Below are positions 1 to 16,845 of a stretch of DNA of 64,000 nt, one piece after another. The stretch comes from Beaufortia kweichowensis (Eukaryota; Chordata; Actinopteri; Cypriniformes; Gastromyzontidae). The DNA is taken from positions 18,314,659-18,378,658 of the forward strand of contig CM032797.1 in assembly GCA_019155185.1 (NCBI GenBank), in the 5' to 3' direction. The translations under genes and the position numbers were made by a program. Positions within the stretch are counted from its first letter, which is position 1. Each line of letters begins with the position of its first letter. The notes under the pieces were generated by a model. The model made no database searches. It saw nothing but the letters and a program-made list of their open reading frames with translations, and was not told where the DNA came from.

Positions 1-107
1 ATACTGTGTGCTGGTTAGGGTTACACCATACACAATAAGGTTAATACAGTATTAAATACATTATAGAAAGTCTATACAGATGATACAGATATAAATGTGT
101 CTTTCAG

Positions 108-2855
<2,748 letters not shown>

Positions 2856-3038
2856 TGAGCAATTTTAGTTAAATGATATATGTTCTTTATTTCTGTTTAT
2901 AATACTTAGTATTAAACTATTAAGCCTTCTTGTGGTTTCTAGCACAGTAGTTTAGAATTTGATTACAACCCCCCTTATCCATACTGTATGCTTGCGTCTT
3001 TAGGTCTTCTGTGTTTTGTGTTTTATAATTGTTGTGGC

Positions 3039-3044
3039 AATAAA
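3039..3044 (+). promoter_or_regulatory. pias4 polyadenylation signal
   Basis: AATAAA lies 184 bases after the pias4 stop codon, followed by T-rich and TGTG-containing sequence. It is the first canonical signal downstream and fits a short 3' UTR. Confidence 0.7.
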
Positions 3045-3324
3045 GTCTCATTTTACTCTAGCCATTTTTACATACTGTGCTCTCCTGTGTTCAAAAAGAA
3101 TATTTACTGTGTAATAGTAGTTCATCGTTTTTGTTTTGTTTGGAAGGAGGCAAACTATATTCTTTAAAGTTAATAAACAAAAAGAAAATATCTAAAAGTT
3201 GGCGTAATTGTTTTATGCTTATAATATTGCCAAAGCATCAATAACTGACAGTAAATAAACTAAGGAGAAATCTTAATGTTATTGTGCTTTTATCCAGAAT
3301 AACCGCATGTGACCCATTCGGGCT

Positions 3325-3600
3325 CTTTTTCCCGGTCCAATATGGCGGCGATGTTGCTGTATCGCCTCAATGACCTCTCTCCAATCTCGCGAGATCTTCG
3401 CTGCGGTCTGATGTTTCCGGTAACCCGCCGTGAGCAGCTGGGCTAAAACTTACCGCACCCTCATCATCCGGTACCGGGATTTTCCGTTCACCGGGACCGG
3501 CTTCACTTGCCACCGAGTTCACCAACTTATTTTCAATAATTAAATAGAGACTTTGAGCGCTGACAGACGCTTTAAACGTCAGCGGACACACAGACTGATG
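3325..3600 (+). promoter_or_regulatory. map2k2 promoter and 5' non-coding region
   Basis: A CpG-rich patch about 0.3 kb after the pias4 poly(A) signal. It contains a YY1-type motif AATATGGCGGC (3339-3349), a CCAAT at 3381-3385 and a perfect TCTCGCGAGA palindrome (3385-3394), the CGCG core-promoter element. A non-coding first exon must start near here, because the map2k2 start codon at 4072 is preceded directly by a splice acceptor (TAATCCAG). I could not fix the donor: GTAACC (3420) and GTACCG (3470) are both possible. Confidence 0.7.
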
Positions 3601-4071
3601 CTAGCAGGCTAACCGCATCCTCCAGCGCGCGCTGTAAATCATATTCATTCATTCAGTAACTTCATTTATACTCGTTTTATAAAGTTTAATATTCTTTACA
3701 GAGCTCATATGATGTAATGTTTGTAAGTGTCAGTGACGTGTGCTGTTTACATGTGATTTTTATGTCATGATTATATGTATATAGTCTATTTGCTTACACA
3801 GTGTTAGTGATTTTAGGCTGAATGTTGTGATTTTAGGCTCATGCACGTGTGGTCTGAATCAGTGGCTTGTTTTTTTTTATATGAGATTGTTTTATAATGA
3901 TGATCAGATCTGTACAGTAACAGGTGGCAGGTGTTGATCAGGTGTTTGGATCTGTATTCACACTGAATCTGATAAACTCTATGAGGAGATTTACATTAGA
4001 GTTATTGTTATTTAAAGCTCAGTCCGAGCTCGCCTTTCACTGCCTCTGAGATAAACGATTTCTAATCCAGA

Positions 4072-6709
<2,638 letters not shown>

Positions 6710-7138
6710 CACAAACACACAAACCTGATCATCATCTGACCCGTGTTTGAGCAACAGCGTTACACCGCATGCTCATACGACACATGCAAAGACTTGCACA
6801 GGCATCATTCAGACTCATCTTTCACTCCAAAATCAAGAAAATATATTTTGTAAACAGAAGTGAAACTTGTTTTATGACCATTAAGAAAAAACCCAAACTA
6901 TCTATAGAGATGTCAAATGAAAAATCTGATTATAATGGTTCATTTTCATTGATTATTACAATTTTGGGGTGAAAATGATTCACACACATCCACAGATCAT
7001 GTTATCATCTTCACATATGGCAGAAGATCACTCAATCATATTGTTATTTTCTTATTTCTGCCACCAACATCAACTACAGACAATTCCTGATGGTTAAAAA
7101 TAAACTTCTGGCTTATTTTCCTGAGACACAGTTTTATT

Positions 7139-7144
7139 AATAAA
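7139..7144 (+). promoter_or_regulatory. Candidate map2k2 polyadenylation signal
   Basis: AATAAA, 430 bases after the map2k2 stop. Another AATAAA-like site near 7410 overlaps a repeat. The choice between them is a guess. Confidence 0.4.
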
Positions 7145-7409
7145 TCATGTTTGTGCTGCTTTAGTTTTCAGATCATGTTTATTATATGAACATCCTCAAA
7201 ATAAAAACAGGCCTTTCAAAACTGTCAATTTCTAAATCCAAACTTTTCTGTTGTTTCTTCTTTCCTAATTTTTTTATGTAGAATATAAAAAGATGTTTTT
7301 GTTTAAACACTGTTTCTGCATGTGTGCAATACCTGGATGATTTAATACAGTGTGAATTTATCACATCTTTCCTCAGAAAGTCACGTGATCTGGATCTGTA
7401 CACGATTAA

Positions 7410-7614
7410 AAATAAAGGTGCTTCATAATGTCATAGAAGAACCATTTTGGACTCTTTCACAAAATGTTCTTTGTAGTGAATAAAAGGTTTTTTATACTAT
7501 GTAGGAAGGAAGGAAATTATTCTTTTTAAGAACTTAAAAGTTTTGAGTAAAAGGTTATTTTGGGTACAAAATGGTTTTTCTATGGCATCACTGTGAAGAA
7601 CTTTTTTAGCACAA
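7410..7614. mobile_element. MITE-like palindromic element
   Basis: Arms of about 38 bp are inverted relative to each other: the left arm contains GTGCTTCATAATGTCATAGA and the right arm contains its approximate complement, CTATGGCATCACTGTGAAG. The A/T-rich middle has degenerate copies of an AGAACC/GGTTCT-type motif. No coding sequence. It has the form of a non-autonomous DNA transposon of a kind common in teleosts; I cannot name the family. A related copy is at 60.73-61.06 kb. Confidence 0.6.
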
Positions 7615-8699
7615 TCCAAGGCAAAGTGAAAATATTAAAGCCAGATAATGTGGGTTGTGTATATATATATATATATTTTTTTTTGATGTTTTACTGATTT
7701 AGAACACAGGACTAAACTGATCAAAGCTTGTTATGTATGAAAAGAGTTTGACAGAAGTGTGATATGATTGTTTCTGAGATGAAGACTGTAATGTCGTGTG
7801 TCAGTCGACAGGAGGCAGTGCAGACATTATCAGTGATTCATTCCTCACCAGCAACAACAAGCACATGTATACTGTTAAGATAAAACATGTCCAGATGAGA
7901 AATCATAAGCTAAGCAGATGTTTGTGATGTAACTGTCAGCATGTTGACAAAAAACAACATGTCTGTTCATTTAGATGAAACACTTGGAGTATTTGGATGT
8001 TTAGGTCATATAGATCTATGCAATTATTTGTGTTTTTAAGCTTTGAATCTGAATTCTATTCTAATGGTGTCAGTTTTGCTTTAATGGACCATCATAAACA
8101 CATTGATGATCTTTTAAGAACTCCAGACTTCAGTGAGTAACTCATCACACGTCTTGTTTTGTTTTCCTGAAACATTTCTGGCATTAATACAATAATATAA
8201 TATAGATTTGTCTTATATGTGAAAGAAAGAACTGGATGCGACAACATGTCTGTGTTCATGAAAATATGTGAAATCTCTGCTTGCCAAAATGAAAAAAAGA
8301 TTTTTTTTTTGGCTTTTGCCGAACAGGTTCAATTCCAGACACTTAAACCCAATTCACTACATCCTTCCATCAGGTCAGACAGCAGTGATCTCTCTCATCA
8401 TGAGAACATCATTTATTAAACAGTGTATCTGAGCATCACCCCAGTAAAACTCTTCCTCATACCTGCCCTGTATTTCAATGTGTTACACTTTTGTAGTGAT
8501 ATTCTTTTAAGACATTTTACGTGCAGTGTTTCCATCAGGAAAAGCGAATCTACTTTACGTAAAGTTATTTAATGTGGTCTCAATCAACTGTTCTCATAGA
8601 AGGTTTGAATCAACACTTTCTCTCATACTGTGTGTGTTGTGAGACGGGTGCATGTGTCTCTCTCTCTCTCTCTCAAACTGCTTCTCATTCTTTTCACAT

Positions 8700-8880
8700 C
8701 ATCCCAACCCCCTCTTTCTTGGAGATTAGAATTCATTAGCAATCAAAGAGTCTCTGTGGAACTCCTGCTCTTAATTACCCGCTCATTTGCATTTTTGCAT
8801 ATTAATGACTGCAGAGTTTGCTATCTGACTGCGGCACTGAATGAGGGTTTAAAGTCATCCCGTCCTTTTATTCTCACATG
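8700..8880. promoter_or_regulatory. Candidate conserved non-coding element with POU/homeodomain sites
   Basis: A block denser in homeodomain-type words than its surroundings: TTAATTA (8771), ATTTGCAT octamer (8785-8792), a second TTTGCAT and ATTAATGA within 25 bases. It has no reading frame of note. This is a pattern call; conservation was not tested. Confidence 0.35.
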
Positions 8881-10485
8881 ACGAAAACAAAGAGACTGAC
8901 CAGAATCAGTCAAGAAACCAGTAACTGGAGTGATGCAGCACACGGGTCATGTGACGTTATTATTGCCATTACTAGAATCATACAGGTTTATGTTCAGATT
9001 AACCCACGGCTTTGGGGTAAAGTCAGTCAGGGTGAGAGAGATGGTGGGATGTTTTGACTCATGTTTTACAACCATCTTTGATGACACACAATACACGACT
9101 GTTACTGATTGATTTAGTGCATCATAAAAGGATAAAGGAATGATTCTTATAGTAAGAATTTTTTGAGGAAAACATGAATAATGTTTGCCTTTGTGTACGC
9201 TGCTACTGTAGTGTAGAACTGCGATTTCCAAATGTTTACTTCAGGTATAATCTGTCTCAAGACCCACCAAAATATTTCTTTGTTATCTTTTAGTAGTTTT
9301 AAATTTCCTTGCTATTGAATTAAAGAAATAAAAGTTTAATTAGAATGCTAAAATACCTTATGGCAGGATATCAAATCTGTTGTTATTGCTAATCATTAAT
9401 TAACCAATAATTTGAAAAGCTCTAGTGAAGATGGTTGTTATTGATGTTGTTATGCAGTAGTTGTGTTGTTGTAGTTAGTTGCTAGGGTGTTGTGACCCCT
9501 CCGGTCTCTCTGATCTGTAGATGTGGCTCGGGTCTCTCCTTCTTTTATTGATTATTTAAATAAAGAGCAGCACACCTCTCTTTTACAGATCTGATAAATC
9601 ACATTCATTCAAGCAAAAATCACGTCATGTGGACGGCGTGCGGATGGATGTGGTATACCTGGCCTTATCAGGAGCAGGACTTTGATTCTTCAGGTTTTAC
9701 TCGTGTTAATGAGCGTGTCTGTTGTGATATGCTCTTCCTGTTCTCATCATTGCTGCCGTGACCACAGCCGTGCACAGTAGCAGTGTGTTGAACTGCAGGA
9801 GTGTGTGTGTGTGTGTGTGTTTGTGCACTACTGTAACCTGAGCGTGGGCGTTCGGATAGACCGGCTATCCCCAAAAACTCACAGCAAGGGAACCCCACTT
9901 TACAGGACGGGTAACACATGCTGTAAACTGAGACATCTGACCTGTGACAGACACGTCAATCTCTCTTCTCACTGTCTGTGTGTGATAGATGAGGACTTGA
10001 GATGCTGCAATGACACAATTACTGTAATTGTAGCACTTTATGTTACTCATGAAGATGATACATCAGGTCATTATTTGTGAAGCGATCAGATTTATCACAT
10101 CATTTTGAAGGAGGGACATCATAGAGACTTGAGCACACATAGAACATCCCTAACAACAGCCCAGAGCATCTCTTAGACACATACTGTAGTCATGACATAC
10201 AACATCAGCATCACTTATACATGTAAACATCTCTAACGTTACTGTGGAATATGTACAACTCTGTTGTGTAATGTTTTTAACATCCAGACAGTCTGCAGAG
10301 TGTGAGATGATGAGAATGAGATCATGAGAAACATCTGCATGTGTCACAGGATGTAGAATGTGTGTGTTTGCAAGAGAGAGAAAAATCCCTTTGATGTTGT
10401 TTGTGTGGTGGTCGTGTTTCATGCGTGTGTGTGTTTTTTGTACGTTATGCATGTGTGCTTATATGTTTTATATATTTAATATATA

Positions 10486-10489
<4 letters not shown>

Positions 10490-10517
<28 letters not shown>

Positions 10518-10520
10518 TTA
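10490..10520. repeat. (GT)n microsatellite
   Basis: About 15 GT repeats, within a longer GT-rich stretch from about 10.36 to 10.58 kb. A second short run lies at about 9801-9821. Confidence 0.9.
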
Positions 10521-11319
10521 GTTTTATGTTTTTGTGTGTGTTTTATATATTTGTGTTGTGTGTGTGTGTATGTCCCCCTCGGTGTTTGCTGGTTTTTCTT
10601 GAGAAACATAAACCACGAGCCCAGAGTTGCGACTGCCAGTGTGTCATCATAGACGAGATTCGCTAGAAACAGGTGCAGAACAGTCCCACAGCATTAACAC
10701 TCTCACTTCTGATCACAAATGCACAAGATCCACAATTTCTCCTTCATGTGAATTCACTGCACAATAAATGATGTAAAACCTTGATGAAGATGATTTCATG
10801 AGTACAGTCGTGCTGTCAAGCTCTTGTAAACTCTGGATTGTGTATGACAGAGTTTAATCTGGGTCAGATGAACGTTTTCCTGTTGAAAACTCTTGTCTGG
10901 TTGAGGGTTTCAGGGTGGAAAGCCCACTGGTGTGATCTGTTGTGACTTTGCATGTTATTCTCAAACCTGTCAATCAGTCTGATCTCTCTATATAACATTA
11001 CAGATTGCTTGAATGTTATTAATTACTCACATTTTTATGGTTTGACGTCATCAGACAACATGTTCACAAGCTGTAGTGTGTCTTACTCTGCCAAACATGT
11101 TGAGATATCTAAAAGTTAAATGAAATCTTAAGTCTCTGTTCAAATAATAAATGTCAAATGTAAAAATCATTATTTGTTGTGTTGTTTTGGACAAATATTA
11201 TGTTTAGGTGGCAAACATCTGATTGAGATGGATCATGCCCATGGTTTGTGAAACGCACTCATTGGCGATCTGAAGGCGAGTCTTCAGTCAAACGTTTCTC
11301 CTGATATATTATGTCAGGA

Positions 11320-11570
11320 TTGTGGAATGTAAATGGCTGTATTTTGGCAATCATGGCTCTATACACATCTCAAACAGCTGCCGCGGTCCGTCTCTGGCTG
11401 TCACGTGACCGTCTCACCGCTCATCTCTCTGTATCTTGTGCGTTTTGACCCTTATCTATTCTAATGTTGGTGCGTGTGGCTGGTGAGAGGTGCGGTTGCC
11501 ATGGTTTCATTGGTATTGGCGGATGCTTTCAGTTAGCTAATCCCGCTTGATGCTCTCCAAACCCTGAGAT
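11320..11570. promoter_or_regulatory. Candidate conserved non-coding element
   Basis: A compositionally balanced block with CAGCTG E-box, TCACGTGAC E-box (11401-11409), GATA-type CTTATCTATT and CCATGG/CATTGG words, flanked by AT-rich DNA. No exon with plausible splice sites and phase was found. The role is inferred from composition and motif density only. Confidence 0.3.
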
Positions 11571-13739
11571 GAATGCACTTCACGCCAGACGCAGCTGTCC
11601 TGAATTCATTTCTGCACATTCACAGACCCGTCGAGCGAGGGCCAGAGTCTGAAGATCTGCTCTCTGATTCTGTCTGTCTGTCAACACGCACATCAGGACT
11701 CATCAGACACATGAACATCAAGCTGGATGAACAGAACCGTCATGTGACCTTTAGGACTGGTTTTTGTTGGTTTAGAAGTTACTTCTGGCTTTACACAACA
11801 GTAACGGATATAATCTGTATTTCCTGATCATTAGGGATATTTTTTACAAACCTCTGCCACTGGGTTACTTTTTGGTGTCAGACTGGCAGTGTTCGTGTGA
11901 TGAACGTGAATGTTACATTAATGTTAGTGCCTTGTTGAGGAGAGGTGTGATCTTTTTGACTAATGTTTTTCATCTGATGGCAGATATAAAGATAAATAAA
12001 AATCTCAGTAACGCCCTATAGCAGTCACCCAGATCACCTTGTCAAACACCCTTCAAAAGAAATACAGAAATCTTATTAAAATACTTATTAAGTATTTCTT
12101 TTTTTTTTTTCATTTTAAATCATGATTTAATTATATGGATACACATATTGAAATAATCCCATGACCAAATCACTAAATGATATTATTAAAGCATTTATTT
12201 TTGTGGATTGTCTGGTCACCATCATGAAGCTGTTGATAAAGCTTCCCACAGGGTGTAAATTCTCACCCACAGCTCTATTCATTCTGGGGTTAAACTGATT
12301 GACATGCTCTTTTTTTCTCATCTCATCCTGAGGATTAGTGTTTTACTGACACTGTCGGTTGGTCTTGCCGGGCTTTCCCAGAATTCCTGCCTTAAACCTC
12401 GCTGTCTAAGCGATCTGATGAGTACTTGTTAAAACTACGCTTGATGCTGGTGGAAGATGTCATTATATACCTGAATCTACAGACTTTTTTCACACTTTCT
12501 GTGCAATTCTTACCATTTATAAATGGTAAAATTTGTTTAATAGATCTGCAAGTACTACACTCTGAAGCTGAAATATGTAATAAACTGTCATGATGCTTTG
12601 CTTTAAGAATGAAAGGTTTGTAATAATGTGCAATGATGAACTGCATGATTTTGTATTTAGAAAGTAAACAGGGTCTATTTTGTTTTTGTGTTGATTTTAA
12701 TGTTGATGTTTACACTATGTTGACTAAAATGCCTGGCAGACAGTCGACACCTGAGGACAGATATTACACAGATGAATCATCTGGTTTCTGTTTGTTCATG
12801 TTGAGCTCATCCCCTGATGTGGTCTCTGTACCTTTAAAAACCCACAGTGACCTAAAAAAACACCAGGTAAGGGTGCTGAGATGCACAGGGGGGCACAGAG
12901 CTTCTGTTTTCCCACCAAACACCAAATGTTGCTGCTTCCTCTGGTTTAGTGCCTCTGAAAGTCCTTTTCACACTTTACACCAAAAACCATTTGCTTGACT
13001 TCACTTCTGATGATGGCTTATTCAGTCTCAGATTATCCGAGGTGTTGGCTCTCCAAATCTAAGTGTGAACACTGCTTTTACACCAGCATGCTGTTTTAAC
13101 AAATTCAAGGTGAAAGAATCGTTTATTGCTTCTGAAAGCATCTTTTATCAGCTATATAATACAGGATTTCAGGTAAGCTCCTTTTTCACTGATAACTTTT
13201 CTGCGTTGGAAGCTGTTTTCCTGTTCTTACCCACTCATGTTTAAGTCTAATGAATGACAATTCAATTATTAAATACAAAATAAAGGTATTGATAAATTAA
13301 GTTATAAAGTTAATGATAATATATTGTGGAACAAGATGGCTATAAAAGTACCAAAGTATAATGGTACTCTGTTGTATACGCTGGTATTTAATGATTATAG
13401 CATTCATTGCCTTTGTATTTACATGATATCGAAAGATTCCTCAAAGAAAGCCACTGAATTAGCATGGTACACTGTCACAAAAACACTATAATGGCATAAC
13501 ACGTTTCGTTAATGTAAAATAGCCCCTTTTACATTTACAGTGCTTAAATGTAATAGTGCAAGACTATTTAACTTTGATACGAATAATTTTTGTCCCAAAA
13601 TAGTAACATTCTGTAACGATTATCACGCAAAATTAGCAGCATACGCTGTACGTGAAACAAAACACACAGTATTCCATCGGCTTCCGGTTGCCATTCTTCT
13701 AAACCCTGGGTAGGGAAGAGGGGTTTGGCTTCAATGTTA

Positions 13740-14389
13740 AACAGCGGTTTGATTGGCTCTTAAATATGCCAATCAAACTCTCGCTACTCTATTGGTCAAC
13801 GCTCTGGCTTTATCGCTCCATCTCGCAGTGTTTCTCAGTCCTTCTCTCTCAACTAGTGCACCGTGTCATTCCGCGCGCTGGTCTAGTACTACCCTTTTTT
13901 ACGAGAATCCTCTTCACACCGCGATCAAATTAGCGACACCGTTGATATTCGTGTTTAGTGTGCGATTTGTGTCGGGATTACGGTTCGTGTCGGAGCGACA
14001 GGGTAAACGGAGCAGTCCTAGTTTTTTGGGCGTTTGAAATCGGACACCGCTGTAACGTCTCCCCTCAGCGCGGAGGGATACGCAGTTGGGCTGACAATGT
14101 GGACGGTGCTAAAATGTCTACTCGGAAGATGATGGTACATTTGTAGCGCTTGAAAGAATCCGAATTTAAGTTAATTCGGAGTATCGCTCGGTTATAGTCA
14201 TATTGTCACAGCTCTCGGTACGAACGCCGGTCGAGTTTTCAGGGAAATAGGACGCGTTTTTGCAACGTAATTTTGCGGGACCCGAGACGCGGAGGGGGGG
14301 AAATTTTGTCCCCCAACTTTTCTGTTTTTCCTCTCGGACTGAACCGCTTCTCTTTCCTGCTGGATGCCGCGCGCGTGAAGCGACAAACG
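13740..14389 (+). promoter_or_regulatory. tcf3 promoter and non-coding exon 1
   Basis: A CpG-rich region with three CCAAT boxes in 45 bases (ATTGG 13752, CCAAT 13769, ATTGG 13791), upstream of a long 5' leader. Exon 1 probably ends at a GTAAAT donor at 14390. The next tcf3 exon, with the start codon, begins at 16778. The start site itself cannot be placed by eye; it is probably between 13.83 and 14.1 kb. Confidence 0.65.
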
Positions 14390-16845
14390 GTAAATATTAG
14401 CCACGTTCTTCTGGTTATGGCATCGTGTATGTGTACGTCTGTTTTGAATTGATTGTGGAACCTGTAATGAATAAACTTTTGTTGCGTGGTGTGTGTGTAT
14501 GTGTGTGTTTTGTCTATAGGCTTCAGTGTGTGTGTGTGTGTGTGTGGGTTCGAGTCCAGGGGAAACGGCTTCTTCTTTGTTCAATACTGGCAACAATGTC
14601 AAGTTTAAAACTCAATCTGTAGCTCTTAATTCGCTTTTAAAGGGTTTTAGTTGATGATTAATACTTCTAAAAACCTCTAGTGAACGTGTTGCATTAGTAT
14701 TTGCAGTAATTGAAGTACTTTAAAGTTTTTTTTTGTTTGGAAGCTCCGTTTGAATGTTTACACTTAAAGTAATCTTACTGGTTTATTTCACATGATAAAT
14801 TATATTGTGTATGTTTTATTTGGTTCCGTTTTGGTTTATTCACAGATCGTTGAGTGGAATGGTGTGTTAATTATACTTCAGAAATAACTTTATTATTTAA
14901 ACTTTTGCGAATTGTTTTATATCTTTCTGCCTGTAATTCACACGTGCTGTGTTTAAGTCTTATTCCTCATACATGTTGTGTTTGTCGATGCGCTCGTGCA
15001 CTTTTGAAACTTTGTGTCGCGGATCGTGTGTTTCTTTGTGTTGTGGATTTCTGGGCCCGGCGTGTGTGTGTGCGTGTGTGGTCGCAGTTTTCTCACTCCA
15101 CGCGCTTCTTTCCTTAGAAAAGAAGTTACAAGTGTGTCACGGTTAAACTAACTCTGCTCTATCTGTTCAGATGTGTTTGTTTGGGATAATGGCAGTAGAT
15201 AAGAGATTTCCTGCAGAAGGATCGATCAGTGTTTCGTGGTTTGGAGAGGGAGGGTGGTGGGGGTGTTGGGGGTCTTATGTGGTGAACGCGTGTTAAAGTT
15301 TTCATGTTGTCGATCCTTCTCGTTTTGAGATGCATTGATCCTGTCTGATGTTTTATGATGGACACTTTATCCTTGCGTCATAAGAGCAAAAACTTTGATG
15401 CAGTATAACTACCATGATAAAATAAATGGTGTGTACATTGTACACAATGTACAAATAATGAATTTATTATGCCACATGACCTCAGTAAACATGGTATTAC
15501 CTTCTTGCTGTATCCAAAGTAGTATTAACGTTGTATTTTCCCCAAATGTCATAGTATTTCTATTCTGCTGTATGTGACATAATATTGCTGTGGTACACAA
15601 GCCAAAACAGCATGTTCAAAATTATGGCAATGCCGTACCATAGTATATCCTGTTCATATAGTCAGTACACATCCAAAGCCAAAATTATTACATGGTATGT
15701 TATAAATACACACAGGAATGTATGTTCCAAACTATAGTATTACTACGGTACCTGTGTTGTTTAAAATAATAAGTGATTTAGTAGTGCAGAATTACATTTT
15801 TGTGTTAGAGTATATTGTGGTATAGTGTGATATTTAATTGAAAATCAACATTTTCATGTCCCTGTTAATGGTTGTTAAATTTTTTTTTTTTGTTGAAGTA
15901 TTTAGGTTTTTTTAAGACACTGTTGCTGCATATCTGAGGACTTTATGAGTCTGTGTGGAAACCACAACACATCATTTGGTGTATTGTTGAATGATTTGGG
16001 GTGTTTGCTGTCATGTGGAGCTGTTCGAGAAATTAAAACTAATCATTTCATCAAGTTGATTTAAAGTTATTGATCTTTTGTGTCATGTGCAACAAAAATT
16101 TTATAATCTAGCCAAATAGTATTTCTAGAACGCTTAAGCACTTATATTAAAATTTGTTAATAATAATAATATATATATGTATATAGTACCAAATTTTATT
16201 TCCAGCTTTTAATGATAAAGCAGTTTGTTCAATGTTCTGCTTTTAAACCCGTGTTAAAATGATGTAATTGATGTATTCATCACGGTTGTTTTTATCACTT
16301 TATTGTTGTAGTTTTGATATCTGTGATGTTTAATAAGAATAATGAATTGTTTATGTTTTCATCACTGTTGGTTGGTTCTAATATGGAAACTGTTGGTGTG
16401 TATGTTAATTCCAGTAAATGTAGCTGTTTGTATAAACATACTGTAGGCGTGTTTAGCTGTGGGTGTGTGGAGGTGTGTACTGGTGCTCGAGTCCCTCGGC
16501 TGGAGACTCGCTGGTGGTCACCCTCGCTGGTTAACCACAGACAAAATATTCAGATGTGGTTTATGCTGGGAAAGTCCTTTCAGATGGAATCAGTAGGGTC
16601 CTGGTGATGTGGTATATTGATATCTGGGTCAAAATACGGTAATATTGTGTTTACTTGAGCAATGAGAGGTCTTGAGCAGTGTTAGTTAGAAAAGAGGCAT
16701 AGTCTAAAACTTATTTTTTATTATATGTTTGATTGAATTTATGGAAGATCTCACTGTAAACTTCTCTTTTCCTGCAGGATTATAAAGCGTGAGACGTGTG
16801 TGAGCTGAAAAACTCAAACAAGGAAAAGTGATTAAAACGCACAAG

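Larger units (their letters stand above)
6710..13740. other. map2k2-tcf3 intergenic region
   Basis: About 7 kb with no gene I can support; open frames are short and unlike any family I recognise. It holds the map2k2 3' UTR, the palindromic element at 7.4-7.6 kb, an AT microsatellite near 7.66 kb, GT microsatellites near 9.80 and 10.49-10.52 kb, and two GC-balanced blocks that look like regulatory DNA (8.70-8.88 and 11.32-11.57 kb). The stretch 13.32-13.56 kb has several TGGTAC/GTACCA-type words typical of degraded fish DNA transposons. Confidence 0.6.

Noticed and set aside
12633..12998. Open frame of 121 codons upstream of tcf3
   Set aside because: No recognisable motif, promoter or neighbouring exons; the codons look random.
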